This document shows, in pieces, positions 10,074-18,272 of a DNA stretch of 64,000 nt (positions are counted from its first letter, which is position 1; each line of letters starts with the position of its first letter). The position numbers were made by a program, and so were the translations under genes. Location of the stretch: NCBI RefSeq assembly GCF_027322205.1, contig NZ_DAHVHY010000004.1, forward strand, positions 1-64,000. Reading direction: 5' to 3'. The notes beneath the pieces were generated by a model. That model was not told the origin of the DNA. It searched no databases and saw only the letters and a program-made list of their open reading frames with translations. The DNA is from Acidithiobacillus sp. Lineage in GTDB: Bacteria; Pseudomonadota; Gammaproteobacteria; Acidithiobacillales; Acidithiobacillaceae.

Positions 10074-11984
10074 TTATGGTGTCATGGAATGAGCGGGGCG
10101 AGGGTTGACAGGACCTTTCTCCCCAATAGCAAGGGGCGCATCATAATGCGCTGTGGGTTTTTCGGCAACCTTTTCTGGTGGTTTTTCATCGGGCTGCAAA
10201 TAGGCTTTGATCACCGCGCGAGCCACCGGCAGGGCTTGCCAGGCATTGTGCCCGCCATATTCCACTACCACGGCGACGGCGATTTTGGGGTGATGCACCG
10301 GCGCCCAACCGATAAAAAGAGAGTCGTTGTTATAGACGGTGTGGCCATTTTTATAACCCACCGGTACTTGTGCCGTGCCTGTTTTCCCGGCAATGGTAAT
10401 GCCGGGAATGCTGATGGTATGACAGGTGCCGGTGGTGACACAGGCCTCCATACCCTTATGGATGGCATGCATGGCCGCCGCCGAAATATGCAGATTAACA
10501 GGTGGCGCATGAGGAATGGGTGTTGTCTGGCCGGTATTCGGATTGATGAGCGCTTTGGCGACCTGGGGCTGAACCAGATAGCCGCCGTTGGCGAGGGCGG
10601 CGACCGCGCGGGCCAACTGCAATGGCGTTTCCAGCAAATAACCCTGACCGATTCCGAGAATGACGGAATCTCCCGTGTACCAGGGCGCATGCAGATGCTT
10701 ACGCTTCCAGGCCGGAGTCGGCACCAGACCACTGGCACCGCCCGGCAGATCGATGGGAGTTTTTCTGCCGAAGCCAAATCGCCACAGGGCCTTGTCCTGC
10801 AGGGCGATGCCCATTTTCACTGCGAGCTTGTAGTAAAAGACGTCTACCGACCAGGCTAGCGCCTTGGTCAGGCCGGTGTTGCCGAATCCCGCACGGTTCC
10901 AGTCCCAATAGGTGTGGCCGCCGAGCTGATAATTGCCCGCACAGAAGGTATGAAAATCCGGAGTGATGACGCCTTCCTGCACCGCCTCTATGGAATAGAA
11001 GGGTTTGGCGCAGGATCCCGGTGGATAGAGACCATTGTCCGCACGGTTCATCAGCGGCCGCCCTGGGTTATCCAGGAGACTCTGCCAGTGGGCCGTGCTG
11101 ATGCCGTCCACGAACCAGTTGGCGTTGAAGCTGGGGCTGGTGACCATGGCCAGTACGGCGCCATTGTCAGGGTCCAAAGCGACGATGGCGCCGCGATACC
11201 CCTTGCCTTTTTGTAAAGCTGCTGCCCCCGCCTGTTGCACGCGCAGGCGCAGATGGGTGAGCAAATTATCTCCGGGGTGCGTCGGCATCTCACGCAGCGT
11301 ACCCACCTGTAGCCCGCGCGCGTCGATATCCTTGATCCTATAGCCCATGGTGCCGCGTAGTTGGCGCTCGTAATAGCGCTCCAGGCCATTCTTGCCGATA
11401 TAATTACGCCCGACATAATTGCGGGCGTGAAAATCCTGCAGATCGGCGGCAGTAACAGGGCCGACATAGCCGACGACGTGGGAGAAAAGTGCATCATAGG
11501 GATAATAGCGATGCAGCAAGGCGACCACTCGCACGCCGGGTAGGTCCAGCGCGCGTACGGCTACAGCGGCGATCTGCGCTGGTGTCAGATTGGTCTTGAG
11601 GACCACTGGATCGAAATCCGGTTTTCCCAGGCGCAAATCCTGAAATTGGCGCATATCGTCTGCGCTCAGACCGAGCATCTGCTGCAGACGCTGCAACGTC
11701 TCCTGCAAATGGGGCACCTGGTCGGGGGTGATTTCCAGGGCATAGGTAGGCTGGTTTTCCGCCAGCGCCGCACCATGATCGGCAAGCACCAGACCGCGGG
11801 GCGGGGCGACGGGGACGAGAGCTACATGATTATCGTAAGCCAGTGTGCGGAACTTGGAAAAATGTAGTATTTCAAGGTCCATAATACGTAATGCCACGGC
11901 GAGAATCGCCAATAGCATCAGCACCGTCGCGACGCCGAGTCGGAAGCGGAAGCTGCTATGCTGGTCAGGATCAGAAAGAGGCAT
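10074..11984 (-). CDS. mrdA: Penicillin-binding protein 2 (peptidoglycan D,D-transpeptidase)
   Basis: This class B PBP cross-links peptidoglycan during side-wall elongation. The listed 762-aa ORF is over-extended; ATG at 11984 (MPLSDPDQHS) gives 636 aa with a short cytoplasmic tail and one membrane segment (about 17-37). The pedestal domain precedes the transpeptidase domain with PPGSCAKP (catalytic Ser324, SxxK), SVD (379-381) and KTG (534-536). It is not next to mreBCD or rodA in this window but sits 12 nt upstream of rplY, and is transcribed away from the zapB/zapA genes. FtsI is a less likely alternative. Confidence 0.9.
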   Translation of the reverse strand: MPLSDPDQHSSFRFRLGVATVLMLLAILAVALRIMDLEILHFSKFRTLAYDNHVALVPVAPPRGLVLADHGAALAENQPTYALEITPDQVPHLQETLQRLQQMLGLSADDMRQFQDLRLGKPDFDPVVLKTNLTPAQIAAVAVRALDLPGVRVVALLHRYYPYDALFSHVVGYVGPVTAADLQDFHARNYVGRNYIGKNGLERYYERQLRGTMGYRIKDIDARGLQVGTLREMPTHPGDNLLTHLRLRVQQAGAAALQKGKGYRGAIVALDPDNGAVLAMVTSPSFNANWFVDGISTAHWQSLLDNPGRPLMNRADNGLYPPGSCAKPFYSIEAVQEGVITPDFHTFCAGNYQLGGHTYWDWNRAGFGNTGLTKALAWSVDVFYYKLAVKMGIALQDKALWRFGFGRKTPIDLPGGASGLVPTPAWKRKHLHAPWYTGDSVILGIGQGYLLETPLQLARAVAALANGGYLVQPQVAKALINPNTGQTTPIPHAPPVNLHISAAAMHAIHKGMEACVTTGTCHTISIPGITIAGKTGTAQVPVGYKNGHTVYNNDSLFIGWAPVHHPKIAVAVVVEYGGHNAWQALPVARAVIKAYLQPDEKPPEKVAEKPTAHYDAPLAIGEKGPVNPRPAHSMTP

Positions 11985-12006
11985 AATCGGGAACGACCTG
12001 GTTCGG

Positions 12007-12036
12007 TTTGCAAATGACTGGGGCGCTTCGTACACT
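12007..12036 (+). promoter_or_regulatory. Putative promoter for the zapB-like/zapA/6S unit
   Basis: In the 86-nt gap between the divergent PBP2 and zapB-like genes, TTTGCA (12007-12012) and TACACT (12031-12036) are spaced by 18 nt and point rightward. This is a pattern match only. Confidence 0.3.
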
Positions 12037-12050
12037 CGGAAGCAAAATCC

Positions 12051-12311
12051 TTGGTGAGATGGGGTGGCGCAGTGTTGGAGTCCCGTTTTGAATCTCTGTT
12101 CGCAGAGCTGGAAAGCATTGTAACGGATTATCGCGGATTGCGTCGTCATCTGGAAGGAGACGGGCGTGACAAGCGTTCGCTGCAGGGTCTGCAAAAACAA
12201 ATCCAGATGCTCGATGCCGAAAATGTCTTGCTGCGGGAACGTCAGGAAGGGATATGCCGGCGCTTGAGTGAGTTGCTCGCGCAGGTGAGCCAGTGGGAAA
12301 ACGAAGCATAA
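12051..12311 (+). CDS. Small ZapB-like coiled-coil protein (TIGR02449-type)
   Basis: At most 86 aa, almost entirely a predicted coiled coil (LFAELESIVTDYRGLRRHL, then LQGLQKQIQMLDAENVLLRERQEGI). Small proteins of this type (TIGR02449 family, ZapB-like) are usually encoded just upstream of zapA, as here (10 nt gap), and are thought to assist division-ring assembly. The start is uncertain: TTG 12051, GTG 12054 or GTG 12072 are possible and none has a clear ribosome site. Function is inferred mainly from position and coiled-coil character. Confidence 0.72.
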   Translation: MVRWGGAVLESRFESLFAELESIVTDYRGLRRHLEGDGRDKRSLQGLQKQIQMLDAENVLLRERQEGICRRLSELLAQVSQWENEA

Positions 12312-12321
12312 AACCATACTG

Positions 12322-12648
12322 ATGGAGATGAACGTGCCAGAAACAACCCGCAGTTCCACCACCCATCACGTCACTATCACTTTGCTGGGGCAAAGTTATC
12401 AGGTGCCCTGCCAACCTGAAGAGCAGGTACTGCTGCTGGAGGCGGTGGCATTACTGAATCAGCAGCTCGAAGCCACCCGGGCCGGAGGCCGCACGATTGG
12501 TAAGGAGCGCACGGCGCTGATGGTGGCGGTTAATCTAGCAGCAGATCTGCAGCGTGCGCGCCAGGAATTGCAGGCGCGCGATGATCAACTCGATGCTGTG
12601 GAGGCCCGCTTGCGCTGGCTGGTTGACATGGGTAAGGGGGCGGAGTAG
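12322..12648 (+). CDS. zapA: Cell division protein ZapA
   Basis: A 108-aa FtsZ-ring stabiliser. The N-terminal globular part HHVTITLLGQSYQVPCQPEEQVLLLEAVALLN is the typical ZapA head that binds FtsZ, and the C-terminal half is a coiled coil for tetramerisation. The start could be the ATG at 12322 or the ATG two codons later (12328). It is followed immediately by 6S RNA and fau, the classical gammaproteobacterial order. Confidence 0.93.
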   Translation: MEMNVPETTRSSTTHHVTITLLGQSYQVPCQPEEQVLLLEAVALLNQQLEATRAGGRTIGKERTALMVAVNLAADLQRARQELQARDDQLDAVEARLRWLVDMGKGAE

Positions 12649-12659
12649 CTTGGTTCCAG

Positions 12660-12840
12660 CCTCCTGCGGGGCGCGAGTAGCCGAGATGATTCCTGAACCA
12701 ACATTGTCTATCCAGGGAATTCTCAGTCATCATCGTGGTGTGCAGCTCCCTTGCGGAGTGGCCTGAAGCGGTGTGTGGATTCCCACCTGTACATCAGGTT
12801 CTGGGGGTAGCGGGCTGCACGACCCAGGCGGGGGGTTCTT
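12660..12840 (+). ncRNA. ssrS: 6S RNA (SsrS)
   Basis: The roughly 180-nt gap between zapA and fau carries no ORF and folds into a long rod. CCTCCTGC (from 12660) can pair with GCGGGGGG (to about 12835), and inside it GTAGCC pairs with GGCTGC. A U-rich stretch TTCTTTTG follows. Length, position and the closed-end rod with a central unpaired zone fit 6S RNA, which sequesters sigma-70 RNA polymerase in stationary phase. No covariance model was run; the call rests on synteny and hand folding. Confidence 0.82.
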
Positions 12841-13455
12841 TTGTTTTCAGGGCCGGATGATATACCCGCGAAAAGCCCATTACGCCGACGCATGCGTCAG
12901 CAGCGGCGTGACCTTTCCGCCGAGGCATTATATTCCGCAGCCGTGGCCTTGTCTGACCATTTGGTGCGTCTCAACCACTTTCAGCGGGCTCGCCATATCG
13001 GCCTCTACTGGCCCATGCAGGGTGAAATCAGTCCCTTGCCGATCATGCAGCATCCCATTGCGGCCAATAAGCATTTTTATCTGCCCGTGCTCGCCGGGCA
13101 TTTTGCGCGCAGCCTGCGCTTTGCGCCCCTTCACTCCAATGTAGTCCTGCGCCATAATCGCTTTCGCATTCCCGAGCCGCAGGTGTCTCCCCGCCAGCAC
13201 TGTTCTGTGCGTGAACTGGATTTGCTGATCCTGCCGCTGGTGGCTTTTGACGCCGAAGGTTATCGTCTGGGGATGGGGGGGGGCTTCTATGATCGCAGTC
13301 TGGCGCATCTGCCCCACCGTCGCAGTTGGCGGCGACCTCGGCTGATCGGGGTAGGTCATGCTTTTCAGGAAGTGCCCCATGTGCCCAGAGAGCCCTGGGA
13401 TATCCCCCTGGGCATTGTCTGTACGGAAATGGGTTGCTACAGAATCAGATCATGA
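12841..13455 (+). CDS. fau: 5-formyltetrahydrofolate cyclo-ligase
   Basis: This 204-aa enzyme converts 5-formyl-THF to 5,10-methenyl-THF with ATP. The nucleotide/folate signature GMGGGFYDRSLAHL lies in the C-terminal third and an N-terminal RRRMRQQRRDL helix is present. The only start that keeps the whole N-terminal helix is TTG at 12841, directly behind the U-run of 6S RNA, so it is likely co-transcribed with 6S as in other gammaproteobacteria. The 3' end overlaps the convergent M61 peptidase gene by 6 nt. Confidence 0.92.
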   Translation: MFSGPDDIPAKSPLRRRMRQQRRDLSAEALYSAAVALSDHLVRLNHFQRARHIGLYWPMQGEISPLPIMQHPIAANKHFYLPVLAGHFARSLRFAPLHSNVVLRHNRFRIPEPQVSPRQHCSVRELDLLILPLVAFDAEGYRLGMGGGFYDRSLAHLPHRRSWRRPRLIGVGHAFQEVPHVPREPWDIPLGIVCTEMGCYRIRS

Positions 13456-15264
13456 TGGAACGGAAGCGCAACGATTTTCCGCTGTTGCCGTTGCTCCCTC
13501 TAGCCAGGCACGGCGACGCGCAAGGACGACATCATCCACATCCTCTAGCGATTCCAGCCAGACCGTATCCTGTGGAGGCGGGGCGGGGGTCAGTTGAGTT
13601 TCCCTAAGAATATCATCGCGGAAGAACTGAACACGTAGCGCAGCGCCCGCGGGAGCCGCATCCAGTTGTGCCGGTAATTGTTCCGCTGTAGTCCGGACGC
13701 CATCAATGGCGACGAGAATGTCGTCCGGAGACAACCCTGCCTGCTCTGCCGGGCCGCCACTCTGCACATGGCGCAACTGAGCACCCAGCGCGTGCGGACG
13801 CCAGTGCGCACCCAGCCAGACCTGCGGGGTTTTTTCGCAGGCCTGTCCGCCTTCATCCTGCGGGCCGTTGGCGGCGCGCAGGTGCAGCGCAATGCCCATT
13901 TCCGCCAACAGCGCGCGCAACGGCAGGTCGGTCTTCTCGGTAATCCAAGCCTCCAAACGCGCAGCGAGCGTCCGCCCGGCGAGCGCCTCGACCAGATTGA
14001 TGCATTGGCCTTCCGGCAGTGCTTTGCCGGTGCGGCCGTAATCTTGCCACAGCCGGACGAGCAAGGTGTCGAGACTCTGGCTGCCGGCACTCTCCAGGCG
14101 CAAACTGAGGTCCAGACAGAGGGCCAGCAGGGCGCCCTTGTTATAATAACTGATCTCAAAGTTGGCGCTGTTGACGTGCGGATGATAGAGCTTGATCCAG
14201 GCATCTTCACTGGATTCCCCCAGACTTTGCAGGAAACGTCCGGGGCGGCGCAGCAGACGGGTCAGCTCCTTCCCGACGCCGCGCAGGTATTGCGCGGGCG
14301 TGGTCAGATCGGCGCGGCGCAGGCAGAGATCATCATAGTAGGAGGTGATACCCTCGAATATCCAGAGGTCGCGGGTGAGCGCCTCCCGGTCCAGGGTACT
14401 GGTGCCGAGCACCGCGGGACGAATGGCCTGCACCAGCCAGCTATGGAAATACTCGTGACTGACCAGACCCAGGAAGCGCTGATAATGGTCGTCGTTGCGG
14501 CCACTCAGGTCATCCCGGGCGCAAAGGAGGGCGCTGGAAGCGCGATGCTCCAATCCCCCATAACCATCAGTACTGGTCATGCACAGAAAGTGGTACTCGG
14601 CAAAGGCGGCATCGCCCCAGAAACGCTGCTGCCAGTCACAGATGCGCGTCAGGTCGGGACCCAGCCGTTGCAGGTCTGCCTGATGGCCTCCTTGAATGAG
14701 CAGGTGATGGGGCCGCCCTCCTGCCGAAAAGTCCAGCAGAGTGAGCCTGCCCATGAGCAGCGGATGATCAATGAAGGCGCGATACTCAGAGGCAATAAAG
14801 CGGCCCCAGCCCCAGGTCGCACCGCTCTGCCGGGGGAGGGCGGTGGCCACCTGCCAATCTTCCGGACCCTCCAGGAGGACTACATGCGCTTGGTCTTCCT
14901 GCCCCAGGACCCGCAAGTAAATGGCCGGGCCGTTAAAAAAGCCCCCCTGATCATCCAGATATGCCGTGCGTACTGAGCGGTCGAAAGCGTACACGGTATA
15001 ATGGATGACGACCGGGCCATGCCCCGCCGCGAGACGCCAGCGGTCCTTACCGGTTTTGTGCAGGGCGACATCCTGCCCATTACGCGCTGCGCGGATTTGT
15101 GTCACATGGCGGGCGAGGTCGCGGATAGTATAGCTGCCGGGCACCCATGCGGGCAGGGCGAGGATTTGTCCTTCCGGGTCCGGTGCGGAAATACTCAGGG
15201 ATACTCGAAAAAGGTGTGCCTGCGGCTCGGCGCTGATCTGGTAATTCAGTGGGACAGAACTCAA
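13450..15264 (-). CDS. M61 family glycyl aminopeptidase with PDZ domain
   Basis: A metallopeptidase of the M61 family. TTG at 15264 (MSSVPLNYQI) is chosen because AGGAG lies 8 nt upstream, giving 604 aa; the listed ORF adds an unlikely 61-residue extension. The zinc motif is SHEYFHSW (His270, Glu271, His274), preceded by the M61-typical GGLEH (237-241). A PDZ domain (about 490-570, GGPAEQAGLSPDDILVAIDG) follows. No signal peptide is visible from this start, so location is uncertain. Physiological substrates of this family are poorly known. It is the only gene on its strand between fau and pcm. Confidence 0.9.
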   Translation of the reverse strand: MSSVPLNYQISAEPQAHLFRVSLSISAPDPEGQILALPAWVPGSYTIRDLARHVTQIRAARNGQDVALHKTGKDRWRLAAGHGPVVIHYTVYAFDRSVRTAYLDDQGGFFNGPAIYLRVLGQEDQAHVVLLEGPEDWQVATALPRQSGATWGWGRFIASEYRAFIDHPLLMGRLTLLDFSAGGRPHHLLIQGGHQADLQRLGPDLTRICDWQQRFWGDAAFAEYHFLCMTSTDGYGGLEHRASSALLCARDDLSGRNDDHYQRFLGLVSHEYFHSWLVQAIRPAVLGTSTLDREALTRDLWIFEGITSYYDDLCLRRADLTTPAQYLRGVGKELTRLLRRPGRFLQSLGESSEDAWIKLYHPHVNSANFEISYYNKGALLALCLDLSLRLESAGSQSLDTLLVRLWQDYGRTGKALPEGQCINLVEALAGRTLAARLEAWITEKTDLPLRALLAEMGIALHLRAANGPQDEGGQACEKTPQVWLGAHWRPHALGAQLRHVQSGGPAEQAGLSPDDILVAIDGVRTTAEQLPAQLDAAPAGAALRVQFFRDDILRETQLTPAPPPQDTVWLESLEDVDDVVLARRRAWLEGATATAENRCASVPS

Positions 15265-15370
15265 GGCAGCACTCCTAACGCCAGGCGGCGGCCACCACCG
15301 GTTGCCAGCCCCCTCCCTGCAGATCAATGGCGATGACGATGCTCTGCATGGATTGAATATGCATGATTGC

Positions 15371-16024
15371 TCAGAATACGAAGCGGGTCGGCAGCGGCTT
15401 GTGACGCAAGGGCGGAACTTCTGTCTCGAAGAGTTCCGAGCTTTCAAAGATGCCTGGCTGGGAGTGGACGATCCGCCGCACCCGCATGGCGGGGCCGGTG
15501 CCGAGAATGGCGATCAACCGCCCACCGATGGTTAGTTGCTCTTTGAAGGCATCCGGCAGCACCGGCAAGGATCCGGTGATACAGATGGCATCATAGGGGG
15601 CATTCCCTGCCCAACCAAGGGAACCATCACCAACATGCAGGTGGGCATTATGCACGCCCTGCACCCGCAAACAGCCTTCTGCCGTTCGGGAGAGTTCGGC
15701 GCGATCCTCGACACTGTGTACCATCCCCGCGAGTTGTGCCATCAGTGCCGTCAGGTAGCCGCTTCCGGTACCGATCTCCAGCACCCGATCCTGTTCACGC
15801 AGATCCAGTTCCTGCAAGACCCGTGCCTCCATCTTCGGCGTCCACATGATCTCGCCATGCCCCAAAGGCAAATTAAAATCAGCAAAAGCCAAATGCCGAT
15901 ATGGGGTCGGCACGAAAAGTTCACGCTTCACTTGCGCAACAGTGGCCAGCACACGGGGGTCGAGTACATCCCAAGTGCGAATCTGAGTGTCAATCATGGT
16001 ACGGCGGAGGGCATCAAAGTCCAT
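15371..16024 (-). CDS. pcm: Protein-L-isoaspartate O-methyltransferase family protein
   Basis: A SAM-dependent methyltransferase; proper PCMT repairs isoaspartyl residues in aged proteins. ATG at 16024 (MDFDALRRTMIDTQIR) gives 217 aa; the listed ORF is 14 residues longer. SAM-binding motif I is VLEIGTGSGYLTALMAQ and the substrate-side segment YRHLAFADFNLPLGHGEIMWTP is the PCMT-like N-terminal region. In place of the usual ITAAAP motif it reads ICITGSLPVLP, as in the PCMT subgroup often found in beta/gammaproteobacteria. Family sure, exact substrate less so. Confidence 0.85.
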   Translation of the reverse strand: MDFDALRRTMIDTQIRTWDVLDPRVLATVAQVKRELFVPTPYRHLAFADFNLPLGHGEIMWTPKMEARVLQELDLREQDRVLEIGTGSGYLTALMAQLAGMVHSVEDRAELSRTAEGCLRVQGVHNAHLHVGDGSLGWAGNAPYDAICITGSLPVLPDAFKEQLTIGGRLIAILGTGPAMRVRRIVHSQPGIFESSELFETEVPPLRHKPLPTRFVF

Positions 16025-16177
16025 AGAGAAAATCAGGGTTCCAGTGGTTTTCCGCCATTTAGGCATGGGTCTTGTGGCAAGTCAATCCACCGCCTACGGG
16101 CGCGCCCGCAAGCGGGTGATTGGCTTGGCGTCCGTCCTGTGCTCCAATAGCCTTTAGGTACTGCAAAGGAGCTCTTC

Positions 16178-17116
16178 TTGGAAAGCCGTGCACACGCGCT
16201 GGTAGCACTCATTTTTTTGGCCGTTCTGGGGGTCGGAGTGGCGGTAGTCGGCATGTGGATGCATCGTGGTGCGCGGCCGGGCATCGTCTTCGACGTGATT
16301 TCCCCCTACAGCGTTGCGGGTCTCACCCTTCAGGCACCGGTGCGCTTCAAAGGGGTGCGGGTGGGAGACGTAACCGCGATTGGTCTGGATCCGGCGAATC
16401 CGCGCATGATCAGGGTGCAGATCATTGTGGATAAGGCGACACCCATTACCCGCGCGACCTTCGCCGAACTGGCACCGCAAGGGGTGACCGGGCTGAGTTA
16501 TTTGTCCCTGACCGATCATGGTACTAATTTCGCGCCTTTGCCGAGGGTGTCCGGGCGACCGGCTGAAATTCCCATGCATCCCAGCTTTTTTGAGGTGCTG
16601 TCCCGTAATGGCGAATCGCTGGTGAATCGCAGCAACGAGTTGGCTGTCCGCCTGACTTCACTGTTAACTGACGATAATCGCACACGTTTTGCGCAGACGC
16701 TTATTCATGTGGATCAGGCCACAGACCAGTTGGTGCAAATCGAGACCGCATTATTGCCGACCCTTAAAGCACTGCCTGCCATGGTCGCTGCCACCCGGTC
16801 CACCATGGAGGCGAGCCATCTGCTCATTGCCCATCTTGATGCGCTGACCGTGGCGGCGCAAGCGCCGCTGGCGGATACGGCGGAGGCTGCCAAGTCACTG
16901 CGTGGACTCAGTGTTGCTGGAGAGCGGGCGGCAAATACCCTCAATTACGACACCTTACCGCAGGTGGATCGCCTCACCCAAAGCCTGATGACCAGCAGTG
17001 CGGCGTTAGAGGATCTCAGCCATTCGCTGCAGCGTTCCCCGCAATCATTGCTCTACGGCGATCGTGGCCCGCCGCCGGGACCGGGTGAGTCGGGCTTTTC
17101 CGCAGGAGGAAACTGA
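16178..17116 (+). CDS. MCE-domain (MlaD/PqiB-like) lipid transport protein
   Basis: A 312-aa inner-membrane-anchored periplasmic protein: one N-terminal membrane helix (about 6-27, LVALIFLAVLGVGVAVVGMW), one MCE domain (about 35-120, VRFKGVRVGDVTAIGLDP), then a long helical C-terminal region (about 140-290). MCE proteins form rings that bind lipids and hand them to an ABC transporter. TTG at 16178 is preceded by AAAGGAG. The usual mlaE permease and mlaF ATPase are not adjacent: upstream is pcm on the opposite strand. The downstream gene is the matching auxiliary lipoprotein. Confidence 0.88.
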   Translation: MESRAHALVALIFLAVLGVGVAVVGMWMHRGARPGIVFDVISPYSVAGLTLQAPVRFKGVRVGDVTAIGLDPANPRMIRVQIIVDKATPITRATFAELAPQGVTGLSYLSLTDHGTNFAPLPRVSGRPAEIPMHPSFFEVLSRNGESLVNRSNELAVRLTSLLTDDNRTRFAQTLIHVDQATDQLVQIETALLPTLKALPAMVAATRSTMEASHLLIAHLDALTVAAQAPLADTAEAAKSLRGLSVAGERAANTLNYDTLPQVDRLTQSLMTSSAALEDLSHSLQRSPQSLLYGDRGPPPGPGESGFSAGGN

Positions 17117-17120
17117 GCGC

Positions 17121-17786
17121 ATGCGACACCCTTTTTCTAAATGTTCATCAGCAGGGAAGCGCATAATGCTGGCAGGCCTGGTTCTGCTTGTCGCTGGTTG
17201 CGCCACCAGCGTCCCATGGCGGGTGCCCTACGATATCACGCCGCCGCATCTCGCCCTTCCGGCCAGCAATACGGGCACAACGACGGCGCTGCCCGTGTTG
17301 CGTTTGGCTCGGGTCAGCGCCGCGCATTGGCTGAAAGCGGACACCTACCAGTATCATTTGCTCTATCAGGAGCCACAGCGCCTGCTGGCCTACCGGGATG
17401 CCCGCTGGATCGGCACCCCGCCGCAGATGATTGCCAGCCGCTTGCAACATCAATTGGAAGACTCCGGCCAGTGGCGGGCGGTTTTGGCGGGGCAGTCCAG
17501 AGGCACAGCGACCTGGCTGTTGCAGGTCAGACTGACGGACTTCGTGGTGAATTTCAGCGGGCCGGAGGCGGGCAAGGCACTGGTCGCCGGGACCGCGACG
17601 CTGGTGAATACTGCTGATTATCAGGTGGCTGCCCAGCACAGTTTTCGTTTCACCGAGACGCTTCCCCGTGCGAGTGCGCAGGGCGGTGCCGTGGCCATGG
17701 CCGGGGCAAGTGAACGTTTTGTCACAGCGGTGAGTGGTTGGGCCGCGCAGGTGGCAGGCACCGGGAAGTCTGCGCTCCGGCCTTAG
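17121..17786 (+). CDS. ABC-type transport auxiliary lipoprotein (PqiC/DUF330-like)
   Basis: A 221-aa lipoprotein from ATG 17121 (MRHPFSKCSS); the listed ORF starts earlier inside the MCE gene. The signal peptide ends in the lipobox LLVAGC, so it is lipidated and exported. The mature part (VLRLARVSAAHWLKADTYQYHLLY, ...YRDARWIGTPPQMIASRLQ) matches the PqiC/DUF330 fold that caps MCE rings at the outer membrane. It starts 4 nt after the MCE gene, so the two probably act together in phospholipid or hydrophobic solute traffic. Confidence 0.84.
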   Translation: MRHPFSKCSSAGKRIMLAGLVLLVAGCATSVPWRVPYDITPPHLALPASNTGTTTALPVLRLARVSAAHWLKADTYQYHLLYQEPQRLLAYRDARWIGTPPQMIASRLQHQLEDSGQWRAVLAGQSRGTATWLLQVRLTDFVVNFSGPEAGKALVAGTATLVNTADYQVAAQHSFRFTETLPRASAQGGAVAMAGASERFVTAVSGWAAQVAGTGKSALRP

Positions 17787-17795
17787 GGTTTTACT

Positions 17796-18272
17796 TCACT
17801 CCTCCTGGTGCTTGACCACCAGCACCGGACAACTGGCGTAATGGATAATGTTGTTGGCGACGGAACCCAGCAGCAATCGGCCAATGGCGCCGTGGCCATG
17901 ACTGCCCACTACCAGCATATCCACTGCATGAGCCTTGCCGAAGGCAATCACCGCCTTCCCGATATTCTCCCCACTTTCCTCCAGTTCTACCCGCGGTGTG
18001 ATGCCGTCTTCGGCTATGGATTGGCGCAGTTTTTCCATCTCGGCATGGGCCAGATGGAGCAGCTTTTCGCGCAGATCCAGGGTCGGCGGCAGAATTTCTT
18101 CCGGCATCTGCAGATTGAGCATTTGCGGGTTGAAAATGTGGAGCATGGTGAGCCGGGCGTCGTGTAATTGGGCCTCTTGCGCCGCCATCCGGGCGGTGTA
18201 CAGGGCCATCGGCGAAAAATCGACGGCCACCAAAATATGCTTTATGGGGGTCTTTACGGGTGATTTATCCAC
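17796..18272 (-). CDS. Universal stress protein, UspA family
   Basis: A 158-aa single-domain Usp. The ATP-binding loop GSHGHGAIGRLLLGSVANNI (G-2x-G-9x-G-S/T pattern) and the start HILVAVDFSPMALYTARMA indicate the nucleotide-binding subclass. It overlaps the end of proS by 8 nt on the same strand, so it may be expressed with it. The specific stress role cannot be told. Confidence 0.92.
   Translation of the reverse strand: MDKSPVKTPIKHILVAVDFSPMALYTARMAAQEAQLHDARLTMLHIFNPQMLNLQMPEEILPPTLDLREKLLHLAHAEMEKLRQSIAEDGITPRVELEESGENIGKAVIAFGKAHAVDMLVVGSHGHGAIGRLLLGSVANNIIHYASCPVLVVKHQEE

Noticed and set aside
13678-14976. 432-aa plus-strand frame opposite the M61 peptidase
   Set aside because: Antisense shadow; the minus strand shows the HEYFH and PDZ motifs.
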